This document shows positions 15,191-24,298 of a stretch of 64,000 bases of DNA, in pieces (positions within the stretch are counted from its first letter, which is position 1; every line of letters begins with the position of its first letter). Made by a program: the position numbers and the translations under genes. Location: assembly GCF_020400825.1 (NCBI RefSeq), contig NZ_JAINVH010000012.1, positions 62,001-126,000 of the forward strand, written 5' to 3'. The notes below the pieces were generated by a model. That model saw nothing but the letters and a program-made list of their open reading frames with translations, was not told the DNA's origin and did no database searches. The stretch comes from Streptomyces sp. HPF1205 (GTDB taxonomy: Bacteria; Actinomycetota; Actinomycetes; Streptomycetales; Streptomycetaceae).

Positions 15191-17953
15191 GTGGAGTCGA
15201 TCGGCGCGGCCATGATCGGCCGCGAACACGAGCAGGAGCTGCTGTCGCGGTTCGTGACGGCCTCCGGAGGCCGGGCTCTCGTCCTGCGGGGAGACACAGG
15301 CGTGGGCAAGAGCGCCCTGCTCGCCCACACCGTCGAGCTCGCGGCGGGAGAGCACAGGGTGATCCGGGTGGCCGGGGTGGAGGCCGAGTCGGAACTGCCG
15401 TTCGCCGGCCTGCACCAGCTCCTGTATCCGCTGCTCTCCCACATCGAGCAGCTGGACGAGACGCACCGGGGTGTCTTCGACGCCGTCTTCGGCGCGGGCA
15501 AGGGCGCCGCGCCCTCGGTCATGACGCTCGGCATCGCCGTACTCGACATGCTCGCCCTCGCCGCCTCGGCGCAGCCCCTTCTGCTGGTGCTCGACGACGG
15601 CCAGTGGCTGGACGCCTCCAGCACCGCCGTGTGCGGCTTCGTCGGGCGCCGGCTGACCGGCAGCTCGGTCAAGCTCGTCGTCGCCCTGCGGTCGGCGGTG
15701 CCCTCCGGCTTCGACACGGCCGCGCTGCCCGAACTGCCGGTGACCACGCTGTCGGAGGAGGCCTCGGAGCAACTCCTGGACACGCGCCATCCGGAACTCG
15801 ACCCCCGGACCCGCCGCACAGTCCTCGACGAGGCCCGGGGAAACCCGCTGGCCCTGCTGGAACTGCCCGCCTACCTGCGCGGCAAGCGGATCGGACGCGA
15901 CACCGCGGAGCTGTTCGGGTACACCGGGATCCCGCTGCCCCAGCGCCTCCAGCATGTGTACGGCGCGCGCATCGTGGCCCTCGGCCCCGCCGTCCGCGCG
16001 GAGTTGCTGCGCGGCGCCCTGGACGGCGTCGGGGCCGGTACGGCGGCCGGCGCCGACCACGCCAGGCGGGCCCGCTACCGCATGAGGGACGCCGACGAGG
16101 CGGTGGACGCCGGTCTGCTGGAGGTCGACCCGCTCACCGGCGAGTTCGTCTTCCGTCATCCCCTGGTGCGTTCGACAGCCGTCCAGATGGCGACACCCAA
16201 CGAGCGCCGCGCGGCCCACGCCGTCCTCGCGCACGAGCACCGCGAGGACCTCGAACGGCGCGCCATGCACCTGGGGGCCTCGACGGTCGATCCCGACGAA
16301 GAGGTCGCGGCCGCGCTGGAGGCGGCGGCCGACTCCGCCACCCGGCGCGGCGGCGCGCAGGCCGCCGTGGCCTGGCTGACCCGCGCCGCGGAACTCAGCG
16401 AAAGCCACGAGGAGCGGTCCCGCAGGCTCGGCAGCGCCGCGTTCATCGCCGGCCACGCGGGACTGCTGGACCGGGCCCGGCAGCTCGCCGGTTCCGACAC
16501 GGCTTCCGGCCGGGGGGAGTCCCCCGCCTCGGTGGTCGCGTCGGGCTACGCCGCCTTCTACGAGGACGGGGACGTACGGTCCTCGCACCGCCAGGTCGTC
16601 GCGGCGATCGAGGACATCCGTGACCGCGGGGTCCGCGAACCGGACGAGGTGCTCACACGGCTGGTCAACCTGCTGCTGGCGATCAGCCAGTACGCGGGCG
16701 ACGAGGCCGCGTGGCAGCGCACGCACGAACTCCTCGGCACCCTCGGCGACCTCGTGCCCGCGCATTCGCGCCTGTACGAGGACGCCTGGGGCGACGTGGT
16801 GCGTCGCGGCGCCGGCGTGCACCAGCGGGTGGAACGCGCCTTCGCCGGCCTCCACGGCCTGGAACCGTGGGACGTCACCAGGCTGTGCGTCGCCGCGTAC
16901 CACGTCGACACACTCAGCGAGTACCGGGCACACCTGCAGCGCACGGTGGACCGCGAGGTGGAGACGGGGGCCATGACGGTCGGCATGACCATGCTGCACC
17001 TGATCATGCTCGACCAGATCGCGGTCGGCGAGTGGGACGAGGCCGAGCGGACCGGTCAGCGCTGCCTGGAACTGACCACGGCGCACCGGAACACCCTGTT
17101 CCTGTACCACACCAGCGCGTACCTGGGTCTGCTGGCCGCGCTGCGCGGGGACGTCGCACGCGCCCGGGAACTGCAGGCCGCGGTCGACACCTGGGCGCGC
17201 CCGCGCGGTGTCGGCCTGCTCACCCAGATCGCCGACGCCACCGGTACCGCCGCAGCCCTCGCCGAAGGCGACTACGAAGCCGCCTACCTCCACGCGATCG
17301 GCATCACATCCCCCGGCTCCTTCACCCCCTACGCCCACCAGGCCTCCCGCAGCCTGCTCGACCTGGTCGAGGCGGCCGTGCACACCGGCCGCTCCGCACA
17401 GGCCCGCGCCCACGCCCTCGCCGCGCGCGACGCCGACCTGCCCGATGTCTCCCCCCGGCTCGCCCTGATCACGTACGGCGCCCTCGCCATGACCGCCACC
17501 GACCCCGCCGAGGCCGACGCCATGTACACCCGCGCCGAGACCCACCCGGCCGCCGCCGTCTTCCCGTACGAACACGCCCGCATCCGCCTCGCCCACGGCA
17601 TCCGCCTGCGGCACACCCAGGGACGCAAGGCCGCCCGCCACTCGCTGGCCCTGGCCGCGGAGACCTTCGAACGGCTGGGCGCACCCGGCTGGGCCGAACG
17701 GGCCCGGGCCGAGCTGCGCGCCACCGGTACGGTCACCACCCCCGCCTCCCCGGCGCACCTGTCCGCACTGACCTGGCAGGAACAGCGGATCGCGGACCTG
17801 GCCGCCGGCGGCCTGACCAACAAGGAGATCGGCGAGCGCATGCACCTGTCGCCGCGCACCGTCAGCTCGCACCTGTACCGGGTCTTCCCCAAACTGGGAA
17901 TCACCTCCCGCGCCGCCCTCCGCGACGCGCTCGGCAAGCTCCCCCGCGACTGA
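15191..17953 (+). CDS. LAL-type LuxR-family transcription regulator
   Basis: 920 residues. The N-terminal AAA/NACHT-like ATPase has Walker A GDTGVGKS (Lys40) and Walker B LLLVLDDGQWLD near residue 130. The middle about 500 residues are TPR-like helices, and the C-terminal LuxR/GerE helix-turn-helix (about 860-915) contains LTNKEIGERMHLSPRTV. LAL proteins activate transcription, often of secondary-metabolite or sugar genes, when ligand and ATP are bound. GTG 15191 follows a GGGAGTGGGGGAG stretch. A hydrolase remnant converges on its 3' end, and an SsgA-like gene follows downstream. Confidence 0.92.
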   Translation: MESIGAAMIGREHEQELLSRFVTASGGRALVLRGDTGVGKSALLAHTVELAAGEHRVIRVAGVEAESELPFAGLHQLLYPLLSHIEQLDETHRGVFDAVFGAGKGAAPSVMTLGIAVLDMLALAASAQPLLLVLDDGQWLDASSTAVCGFVGRRLTGSSVKLVVALRSAVPSGFDTAALPELPVTTLSEEASEQLLDTRHPELDPRTRRTVLDEARGNPLALLELPAYLRGKRIGRDTAELFGYTGIPLPQRLQHVYGARIVALGPAVRAELLRGALDGVGAGTAAGADHARRARYRMRDADEAVDAGLLEVDPLTGEFVFRHPLVRSTAVQMATPNERRAAHAVLAHEHREDLERRAMHLGASTVDPDEEVAAALEAAADSATRRGGAQAAVAWLTRAAELSESHEERSRRLGSAAFIAGHAGLLDRARQLAGSDTASGRGESPASVVASGYAAFYEDGDVRSSHRQVVAAIEDIRDRGVREPDEVLTRLVNLLLAISQYAGDEAAWQRTHELLGTLGDLVPAHSRLYEDAWGDVVRRGAGVHQRVERAFAGLHGLEPWDVTRLCVAAYHVDTLSEYRAHLQRTVDREVETGAMTVGMTMLHLIMLDQIAVGEWDEAERTGQRCLELTTAHRNTLFLYHTSAYLGLLAALRGDVARARELQAAVDTWARPRGVGLLTQIADATGTAAALAEGDYEAAYLHAIGITSPGSFTPYAHQASRSLLDLVEAAVHTGRSAQARAHALAARDADLPDVSPRLALITYGALAMTATDPAEADAMYTRAETHPAAAVFPYEHARIRLAHGIRLRHTQGRKAARHSLALAAETFERLGAPGWAERARAELRATGTVTTPASPAHLSALTWQEQRIADLAAGGLTNKEIGERMHLSPRTVSSHLYRVFPKLGITSRAALRDALGKLPRD

Positions 17954-17960
17954 GGCGTGC

Positions 17961-18198
17961 GGGCCGGGGCGGGCGCGAGGGCCGTCGTGGCCCGTCCGAC
18001 GCCGAGCGCCGACGAGGGGCCGCGACATGAGCCCGCCGGCCCGTGGCCGACGATCACCGGCGAGTCGTCGAACGACCGCGTGTCGACCGGGGGCCGGCCG
18101 GCGAGCGACCCCCGGCCGGCGAACCGCGCCGCCCACGGCTCCCGGGAACGCGCGCACAGCCACGCCCCGTGGACGAAGACGACGGGAGTGCGGTTCAC
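17961..18198 (-). pseudogene. remnant of an alpha/beta hydrolase gene
   Basis: The GTG start and a perfect ribosome site (GGAGGATTCAGCC) remain, and the product begins MNRTPVVFVHGAWL, a typical hydrolase N-terminus. After about 34 residues a block is missing. The sequence resumes at RSFDDSPVIVGHGPAG, where intact relatives have GHSxGG, so the nucleophile serine is lost. It ends at LAPAPA, running into the LAL 3' end. I read this as an internal deletion plus point decay. It cannot be an active esterase. Confidence 0.75.
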
Positions 18199-18285
18199 GG
18201 CTGAATCCTCCGGGCACGACGATCGCCCGGCACGGCCACTCGGGCGGCAGTTCCAGCATCGTTCAGGCGCAGTTGGACCGCGACA

Positions 18286-18529
18286 GTCGAATGACTGAAT
18301 GGCCGCGGTCCCGCGGCGGTATGCGGCGGTACGTGGCGGCCCGCCGCCCCGCGGCGCCCTGCGGGGCCGCCCGCCGAAACCAGTCGCGCGGGACCGTCAG
18401 GTTACTTATGCACGGACCCTCCGCCGGGACGAGAGTAGGCCGGGCTGGTCGGGATGCTCCGCTTGCGTCCCAATCCACTCCGTATGTGCTACATTGAAGT
18501 GTCAGATCAGATCATTATTGCCATGATCT
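18286..18529. promoter_or_regulatory. SALP upstream region: near-copy of the 10-bp palindrome and an AT-rich inverted repeat
   Basis: GTCGAATGAC at 18286-18295 differs by one base from GTCANNTGAC. The inverted repeat AGATCAT-N7-ATGATCT at 18509-18529 lies in an unusually AT-rich stretch 75 bases before the SALP start and is a good operator candidate. Confidence 0.5.
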
Positions 18530-18602
18530 TGGGTCATTGATCGGCGGTCCGCACTCCTGGGCCCGCCGTGCATGCGCTCCGCTCGCAGGAAGGCACGTTC
18601 CG

Positions 18603-19082
18603 ATGTCGAAGGCGCACGAATCGTCACGAGAGATACCGGCACCCCGAACGGCCCGGCGTGAGGGTGCGGTGCTCGTCCTGGACACCAGGCGCGTGCTGGG
18701 CCTCTCCGCCCGGCAGGCGGTCAGGACGGAGGTGCGTTACGACCCGGCGGCTCCCATGGACGTGAGCATGGAGTTCGCCGTCGAAGGCGGCCCGCGGACC
18801 GTGTGGCGCATCGGCCGCGACCTCCTGCGGCAGGGGCTGCGCACGGCGAGCGGCCTCGGTGACGTCCGGATCCGGCCGTCCTCCTCGGGGGACAGGGCCA
18901 CCGCGTGGCTGCAGCTCACCTCCGGGGACATGGCGGCCCTGTTCGAGCTGCCGCTCCCGCCGCTCGCGCGGTGGCTGGAGCACACCTACGAGCTCGTACC
19001 CGCCGGCCAGGAGCTCGCCGGATTCGACTGGGACGCCGCCACCGCCGACCTGCTGCGCGGCCCGGGAGCCCACCGCGACTGA
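18603..19082 (+). CDS. SsgA-like (SALP) sporulation/cell-division regulator
   Basis: 159 residues. It has the SALP core pattern: hydrophobic strand (GAVLVLDTRRVLGLSARQ), TVWRIGRDLLRQGLRTASG, GDVRIRPSS, then LFELPLPPLARWLEHTYELVPAGQEL and FDWD near the C-terminus. SALPs occur only in sporulating actinomycetes and help position septa and control peptidoglycan synthesis or autolysis during sporulation. ATG 18603 follows AGGAAGG. It is intact, unlike the copy at 11510. Two paralogues lie within 9 kb, which suggests local duplication followed by divergence. Confidence 0.88.
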   Translation: MSKAHESSREIPAPRTARREGAVLVLDTRRVLGLSARQAVRTEVRYDPAAPMDVSMEFAVEGGPRTVWRIGRDLLRQGLRTASGLGDVRIRPSSSGDRATAWLQLTSGDMAALFELPLPPLARWLEHTYELVPAGQELAGFDWDAATADLLRGPGAHRD

Positions 19083-19150
19083 CCACGGCGCCGCCGCACC
19101 CGCGGCGCCCGGAACCCGGCCGGGTCGCGGCACGGGACGGGGACCCGCCA

Positions 19151-19160
19151 GTCATATGAC
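19151..19160. promoter_or_regulatory. GTCANNTGAC palindrome
   Basis: GTCATATGAC, fully symmetrical, 117 bases before the SRPBCC gene. Confidence 0.65.
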
Positions 19161-19276
19161 GTATGGGTGAGCCGCGAGCGGCCCGGCATCCTGGGAGAGG
19201 AACGGCCCGCCGCACCGCAGCGACCGGCGCCGCCGGCCGCCGTGCCCATGCCGCCTGAGGACGGGAGAGACTTCGG

Positions 19277-19756
19277 ATGCACGACCCCCGCGAGAGCCAC
19301 CCGGGCATCCATTGGCCATCGGGGTTCTCGCCCGCCGAAGCCCACGGCTTCCACCGCGCCGAGGCCGTCGTACCCGGCACACCCGAACGCGCCTTCTCGG
19401 TGCTCACCGATGTGCCGAACTGGCCCGTGTGGATACCGGACTGCGCGGAGGTCACCCCGGTCACCCCGGCACGGTCCTTCGAGGTGCTCTGGTACGGGCA
19501 CTGGTTCGAGGTGTTCGTGGGCGAGCACGTGGAGTTCAGCAGGGTCGGCTGGATGGCGATCGGCGCGGGTGTGCGGCTTTACCAGACGTGGCTGATCACC
19601 GAGGCCGGGCGGGGCACGCACGCCCTGGTCGAGACGGCGGTCCGCGCGGCCGCCCCCAAGCCCCTCGACACGCTGTCCCGGAGCTGGACCCGGCGCCTGG
19701 GCGACCTGTGGCTCGCCCAGCACGCGAAGCTGTCGGAAGACCCTTCCCTCGACTGA
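19277..19756 (+). CDS. SRPBCC-family protein (polyketide-cyclase-like)
   Basis: 159 residues. HRAEAVVPGTPERAFSVLTDVPNWPVWIPD is the usual beta1-alpha1-alpha2 start of SRPBCC/polyketide-cyclase-like proteins, and the chain ends in a long helix (TLSRSWTRRLGDLWLAQHAK). These proteins bind hydrophobic ligands in a deep cavity; catalysis is not implied here. ATG 19277 follows GGGAGAG. It lies downstream of the SALP in the same direction, with a GTCANNTGAC element between, so it probably has its own promoter. Confidence 0.85.
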   Translation: MHDPRESHPGIHWPSGFSPAEAHGFHRAEAVVPGTPERAFSVLTDVPNWPVWIPDCAEVTPVTPARSFEVLWYGHWFEVFVGEHVEFSRVGWMAIGAGVRLYQTWLITEAGRGTHALVETAVRAAAPKPLDTLSRSWTRRLGDLWLAQHAKLSEDPSLD

Positions 19757-19771
19757 ACGGCGCCGGCGCCC

Positions 19772-19788
19772 CGCGCCCCAGGGGCGCG
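19772..19788 (+). terminator. GC hairpin after the SRPBCC gene
   Basis: CGCGCCCC and GGGGCGCG around a single A, 16 bases past the stop. Confidence 0.45.
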
Positions 19789-19800
19789 TGGGCCCTCCTC

Positions 19801-19835
19801 ATCACTTGTTCGACAGGTGATGAGGAGGCAGGCAT
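19801..19835 (+). promoter_or_regulatory. orphan 21-bp element with ribosome site and start codon but no gene
   Basis: A full 21-bp palindrome (19801-19821) is followed by GAGGAGG and ATG at 19833. The ORF from that ATG is only the antisense of the SALP at 19861-20334. This looks like the surviving front end of a deleted gene of the same regulon. Confidence 0.6.
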
Positions 19836-19860
19836 GTCATCGGCGAGCACCCGGCAGCGG

Positions 19861-20334
19861 TCATGCCGAAGGCGTTCCCGGGTCGGCGAGCAGGGCCGCG
19901 AGGAAGCCGTCCCAGTCCAGACCGTCCCACTCCGCCTCGGCCGGTACGACCCGGTACGTCGCGTCGAGCCACCGCGCCAGAGGCGCGACGGGCACTTCGA
20001 ACAGCGCCTCCATCTCCTCGGATTCGAGCAGCAGCCAGGACGAGGGCTGCTCGTCCTCCCGGCGCAGAGCCGGCCACATGCGTACGTCGCCGCAGCCGCC
20101 CATCGACGTCAGCCCTTGGTGAAGGAGCTCACGGCCGATCCGCCAGGCGCAATCCGGACCTCGCTGCGCCGGGAACCCGACCGTGATCACCCCGGGCGTG
20201 CCCGGGTCGAAACGGAATTCCGCGCGTACCGGCAGCCGGGTGAACTCGTCGTGCATCAGGTCCAGATCCAGGAACAGGGGACTTACGGGCTCGGGCGCCG
20301 AGGGCGCCCGCCGGGGTGACTGATCGCGGTGCAT
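19861..20334 (-). CDS. SsgA-like (SALP) sporulation/cell-division regulator
   Basis: 157 residues with the SALP signature: LPVRAEFRFDPGTPGVITV, CAWRIGRELLHQGL, GCGDVRMWPA and LFEVPVAPLARWLDATYRVVPAE, ending GLDWDGFLAALLADPGTPSA. The C-terminus matches the restored frame of the broken paralogue at 11510-11979. ATG 20334 follows GGAGGGAACT. A GTCANNTGAC copy lies 71 bases upstream, as for that paralogue, and parts of the two leaders are similar (GGGCGAA near the palindrome and CGTCCCAC before the ribosome site). The pair therefore seems to have been duplicated together with its control region. Confidence 0.88.
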   Translation of the reverse strand: MHRDQSPRRAPSAPEPVSPLFLDLDLMHDEFTRLPVRAEFRFDPGTPGVITVGFPAQRGPDCAWRIGRELLHQGLTSMGGCGDVRMWPALRREDEQPSSWLLLESEEMEALFEVPVAPLARWLDATYRVVPAEAEWDGLDWDGFLAALLADPGTPSA

Positions 20335-20404
20335 GGCAGGAGTTCCCTCCGTGGGACGAATTCCGCTTCCCCCACTCTTCGCCCATGGCGCGGTTCGCAC
20401 ATCG

Positions 20405-20414
20405 GTCAGTTGAC
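20405..20414. promoter_or_regulatory. GTCANNTGAC palindrome
   Basis: GTCAGTTGAC, 71 bases upstream of the SALP start at 20334 and 63 bases beyond the 3' end of the LAL gene. Confidence 0.65.
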
Positions 20415-20477
20415 GGTGAACGGGGCGAGCCCGGCCGAGCCGGTCGCGGCGCACACACCGCCCGCCGCCGGCCACCG

Positions 20478-23273
20478 TCAGCCGTCCTCCCGTACGTCCG
20501 CGTCGAGCCCGGACAGGGCGTCCCGCAGTGCCGCCCGCGAGGCGATGCCCAGTTTCGGGTAGATCTGGTACAGGTGCGTGCTGATGGTGCGGTGCGACAG
20601 GAACAGCCGCTCGGCGATCTGCTTGTTGGTCAGCCCGGTGGCCGCGAGCTTGGCGATCTGCAGTTCCTGCGCGGTCAGCGCCGCGGTCGCGGCCCGCACG
20701 GCGCGCGGCCCGCCCTGACCGCTCGCCCGCAGCTCGGCCGCCGCGCGCTCCGCCCAGGGCTCGGCGCCCAGCCGCTGGAAGGCCTCCAGCGCACGTCCCA
20801 GGTGTTCGCGGGCGGGCGCGGTGGCGCGCGAGCGCCGGAGCCGTTCCCCGTACAACAGGCGCACCCGGGCGGCGTCGAGCGGCCAGCGCTCCGGGCCGGG
20901 CAGCGCCAGTGCCCGCTCGAACAGGGCGGTGCCCCCCGCGCCCGGCGTGGTCAGTGCCTCGCACGCCACGACCAGCAGTTCCAGCCGGGGCGAGAGCCCG
21001 GCCATCGCGCACGCCCGCATCGCCGCCGCGTGGGCGGCCGCCTCCTCTTCCCGGCCGGTGCGGACGGCCGCCTCCACCAGGTCCATCGTTCCCCACATGG
21101 CGATCGGGACGTAAGGCGCCACGGTACCCGGCGGGCTGAGCAGGCAGGAGTACCGGTAGGCGGTTTCGAGGTCACCGCTGCCGAGGGCGGCCAGCGCCCT
21201 GGCGTGGTAGGCGAAGAACCGCGCACCGTGCACGCCGCGGGGCGTCGCCCACCGCACGATCTCCTCCGTCAGCGCGGCACTGGTCCGCGCGTCGCCCCGC
21301 ACCGCGCACACGGCCGCCTGGATGTACTGGAAGTACCAGGTGAAGAACCGGTAGCCGTGGTCCTCGCACAGTGTGTGGCCCTCCGCGGCCAGGTCCGCGG
21401 CGTCGTCCCACCGTCCCAGGTGGAAGTAGTCCAGGCCCAGGTGCATCAGCGCGCCCAGATGCCGGCGGACCGGCGAGGAACCGGCGCGGCCCTGCTCGAT
21501 CAGGCGGCGCGTGGCCCACCGGAAGTCCCCGAGCCGGTCGGGGAAGACCGAGGCGGTGCCGACGCGTATCACCTGGGTGGGGTCGTCCCCCACGGTGGCG
21601 ATCAGCTTCTCCAGGCGCGGCAGGGCCGCGCTGCCGGTGCGCGCCGGGTCGGCGAAAGTCCGGGTGATCACCTGGAGCAGCTCGGGCGCCTCCGGGACGA
21701 GTCGGTCCAAAAACGCGAACAGCGGCTTCCACAACTTCGGTTCACCGCCGTACCAGCACAGCAGCACCAGCAGGTGGAGTGCCTCGACGAGCCCGCTGTC
21801 CGAGGCGTCGAAACCGTGGTCCCCGGACTCGATCGCTCCGACGAGCAACTGGTACGCGGTGCCGATGTCGCCGTCCCTGTTGATCAGCAGGAACGCGAAG
21901 GCGGCCGCGGCGTGCAGCGATTCCCGCCCCGCGGGGTGGACCTGCCGGGCGCCCGTGAGCAGCCGCGAGGCGTCCTCCAGCTCACCGCCCGAATCGACGC
22001 CGACGTAGGCGGCCTCGGCCAGCCGCCGGCCCTGGTCGGCCGCCGCCGGGCTGAGCGCGGCGGCGCGGGTCAGCGCCGTCACGGCGCCGAGCGCGTCACC
22101 GCGCCGCAGCCGGAGGCGCGCGGCCTCCTCCAGCAGGGCCGCGACCGTCTCGTCCGGACCGACCGCGGCCTCACCCAGGTGCCACGCGCGCCGCTCCGGA
22201 TGGCCGTCGAGCACGTCGGCGAGCGCCTCGTGGGCTCTTCTGCGCTCCGCCGCGCCCGCCAGCTCCACCACCGCGGATCCGATCAGCGGATGCCGGAAGG
22301 ACAACCGCCGGTTGTCGGCCGAGATCGTCACCAGCCGGTTGCGCTCGGCGGGGGCGAGGTCGTCCACACAGGCCCGGCCGGCCGCGGCCGCCTCGATGGA
22401 GGCCAGCGAGCCGGTCGCGTCGAGCGCGGCGATCAGCAGCAGTTCCCGGCTGCGGGCGGGCAGTTCGGCCACCCGCGAGGCGAACAGGGCCTGCAGGCGC
22501 TGGCTCAGGGGCAGCACGGCGGGCACCGCCGTCAGGGCCGCGCGCTGCTCGGCGGACAGGGCGGTCGGCAACTCCACCAGCGCGAGGGGGTTGCCGCGCG
22601 CCTCGGTCGCGATGCGGCGGCGTACGGCGGGGGAGACCCCGGGGTGGGCCAGGGCGAGAAGTTCGGCCGACGACGCCTCGTCCAGCGGCCGCAGCCGGTA
22701 CTCGGGCAGCCCGACGGCGTCGAAGAAGCCGTCGGAGTCCTCCCGGGAGGCGGCGAGGAAGCCGATGCGGCTGCCCACGAGCCGCCGCGCGACGAAGCCG
22801 AGGACGGCGTTGGTCGCCCGGTCCAGCCACGGCAGGTCGTCGACGACGAGCAGGAGCGGCGTCCGGTCGGACATGACGCGCAGCAGCAGCAGGACCGCGG
22901 TGGAGGTCAGCAGGCGGTCGGGGGCCGGCCCGCCGCCGATGCCGACGGCGACCCGCAGGGCGTCGCGGTGCACTTCGTCGAGGACCCCGAAGTCGTCGAA
23001 GAGCGGTACGAGGAGCTGGTTGAGACCGGCGTAGCCGATGTCGGCCTCGAACTGTACGCCGGCCGCGCGCAGCACCCGGACGCCGTTGCCCACCGCGTCG
23101 GCCGCCACCGCGTCGAGCACCGCGCTCTTGCCGACCCCGGCCTCGCCGTAGAGCAGCAGGGCCGCTCCCTCGACCTCGGGGTTGCCCAGGAAGGTCCGGA
23201 CGAAGGCGAGATCCCGCTCGCGGCCGACCAGCCGTGTCAAGGCCGGGCGCGGAGCCCAATCCACGTCGTTCAT
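20478..23273 (-). CDS. LAL-type LuxR-family transcription regulator
   Basis: 931 residues. The ATPase domain has Walker A GEAGVGKS (Lys49) and Walker B LLLVVDDLPWLD near residue 140, followed by a long TPR-like helical middle. The C-terminal LuxR/GerE helix-turn-helix (about 865-925) has LTNKQIAERLFLSHRTISTH. ATG 23273 follows GCGGGAGG. The DNA-binding domain is nearly the same as that of the partial LAL at the start of the window, so those two may bind related sites, while the LAL at 15191 has a clearly different recognition helix (MHLSPRTVSSH). It lies behind the SALP at 19861-20334 on the same DNA, both reading leftwards. Confidence 0.93.
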   Translation of the reverse strand: MNDVDWAPRPALTRLVGRERDLAFVRTFLGNPEVEGAALLLYGEAGVGKSAVLDAVAADAVGNGVRVLRAAGVQFEADIGYAGLNQLLVPLFDDFGVLDEVHRDALRVAVGIGGGPAPDRLLTSTAVLLLLRVMSDRTPLLLVVDDLPWLDRATNAVLGFVARRLVGSRIGFLAASREDSDGFFDAVGLPEYRLRPLDEASSAELLALAHPGVSPAVRRRIATEARGNPLALVELPTALSAEQRAALTAVPAVLPLSQRLQALFASRVAELPARSRELLLIAALDATGSLASIEAAAAGRACVDDLAPAERNRLVTISADNRRLSFRHPLIGSAVVELAGAAERRRAHEALADVLDGHPERRAWHLGEAAVGPDETVAALLEEAARLRLRRGDALGAVTALTRAAALSPAAADQGRRLAEAAYVGVDSGGELEDASRLLTGARQVHPAGRESLHAAAAFAFLLINRDGDIGTAYQLLVGAIESGDHGFDASDSGLVEALHLLVLLCWYGGEPKLWKPLFAFLDRLVPEAPELLQVITRTFADPARTGSAALPRLEKLIATVGDDPTQVIRVGTASVFPDRLGDFRWATRRLIEQGRAGSSPVRRHLGALMHLGLDYFHLGRWDDAADLAAEGHTLCEDHGYRFFTWYFQYIQAAVCAVRGDARTSAALTEEIVRWATPRGVHGARFFAYHARALAALGSGDLETAYRYSCLLSPPGTVAPYVPIAMWGTMDLVEAAVRTGREEEAAAHAAAMRACAMAGLSPRLELLVVACEALTTPGAGGTALFERALALPGPERWPLDAARVRLLYGERLRRSRATAPAREHLGRALEAFQRLGAEPWAERAAAELRASGQGGPRAVRAATAALTAQELQIAKLAATGLTNKQIAERLFLSHRTISTHLYQIYPKLGIASRAALRDALSGLDADVREDG

Positions 23274-23808
23274 CGGGCTGCCTCCCGCGGCCGGTGACCG
23301 GAGCCCCCTTCCGCGCCGATCCGACTGCCCCGAGCGGCGGCTCCCCTGGGTCATGCAATTACCGCAGTTTAGAGGACATCCGCGTATCGGCCCCCTTGCG
23401 ATTCCCGCCCGGGCCCTGTCCCCGCTGCCGTACGCGAGGCCCGGGCGGAGGAGGCCCGGGCGCCCCGGAGGGGGAGTCCCGGCGAGAGGACCCGTGCCGC
23501 ACCGGGCGGAGGGCCGTTCGCCCGGACCACCCCGGGTGATCCCCGTGACTGCTTCCGGGACGGCCATGCGGCCGCCCGCGGACCGCGTCGGCGGCAGCGT
23601 GCACGACCCCGTACGACCCGCGTACGACCCCGTACGACCCGCGTACGACCCCGTACGACCGCGGTTTCGGGCCGGTCGCGGGTCGTCACGGCACGCAGTC
23701 ACATGACGGATCCGTCGCCCGTCCAGCCCTCGGCAGACTGGACGCCGCGAAGCCCACACCCGGTGGCCGCGCGAGGCCCGACCCGTCGGGTGCGGAGGGA
23801 GAGAGAGC
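23274..23808. promoter_or_regulatory. LAL/hypothetical divergent region with 21-bp tandem repeats and a GTCANNTGAC site
   Basis: At 23604-23660 a 21-bp unit (CGACCCCGTAC then GACCCGCGTA) is repeated about 2.7 times. GTCACATGAC lies at 23698-23707, 101 bases before the hypothetical gene. No gene was seen in the stretch. Confidence 0.65.
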
Positions 23809-24291
23809 ATGACGAACCACGACGGACGCCGCCGACCGTGTCGTGACCGTTTTCCTGCTGTTCGGACGTCGCCCGGGCGGCGGCGCGGGCACGGCCGCGC
23901 GTACGGACGCCTCCCGGCCCCCGTACGGCGTTGCGACACCCCTCGCGGACCGGTCCCGCTGTCCACGCTGACGCGCCGTCCCATGCCGGCCGGCGTCCAC
24001 GGCGCGGTCGTGAGCGTGGCGGACGGCACGCTCATGGCGGCCTGGATGCCGTCGGACGGCCCGTCCCGGATCCCGCAGGGCCGCGTCGTGCTGTCCTGGA
24101 CGCCCGCGGGCCCCGGCCGGATGGACGTCACCGCCCACCTCGGCCTCGCCGGCGCCCAGGTCCTGCTGGCGACCTGGCCGGCGCTTCGCGGCGACTGGTC
24201 CGGCGTCGTCCGTCCCACCGTCGCCGAGGTGACGGAACTGCACGCCGCGCTGCGCCTGGCGACCGTGATCCTCGACGAACTCACCGACTGA
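23809..24291 (+). CDS. hypothetical protein
   Basis: 160 residues; family not recognised. The first 45 residues are rich in arginine and look disordered. From about residue 60 the chain looks folded (GVHGAVVSVADGTLMAAWMP, GRVVLSWTPAG, AGAQVLLATWPALRGDW) and ends with a helix (VTELHAALRLATVILDELTD). ATG 23809 has a strong ribosome site (GGAGGGAGAGAGAGC), so it was kept despite the odd front. A later Met at about residue 59 is possible. It is followed by a very strong terminator and preceded by a GTCANNTGAC element. Confidence 0.6.
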   Translation: MTNHDGRRRPCRDRFPAVRTSPGRRRGHGRAYGRLPAPVRRCDTPRGPVPLSTLTRRPMPAGVHGAVVSVADGTLMAAWMPSDGPSRIPQGRVVLSWTPAGPGRMDVTAHLGLAGAQVLLATWPALRGDWSGVVRPTVAEVTELHAALRLATVILDELTD

Positions 24292-24298
24292 ACGAGCG

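Noticed and set aside
15155-18259. A 1034-codon open frame opposite the LAL gene
   Set aside because: Shadow; the only real content on that strand is the hydrolase remnant at 17961-18198, in a different frame.
20316-23297. A 993-codon open frame opposite the LAL at 20478-23273
   Set aside because: Shadow with no motifs, no ribosome site and biased composition.
23604-23660. Possible CRISPR-like array
   Set aside because: The 21-bp units are directly adjacent with no spacers; it is a simple tandem repeat.
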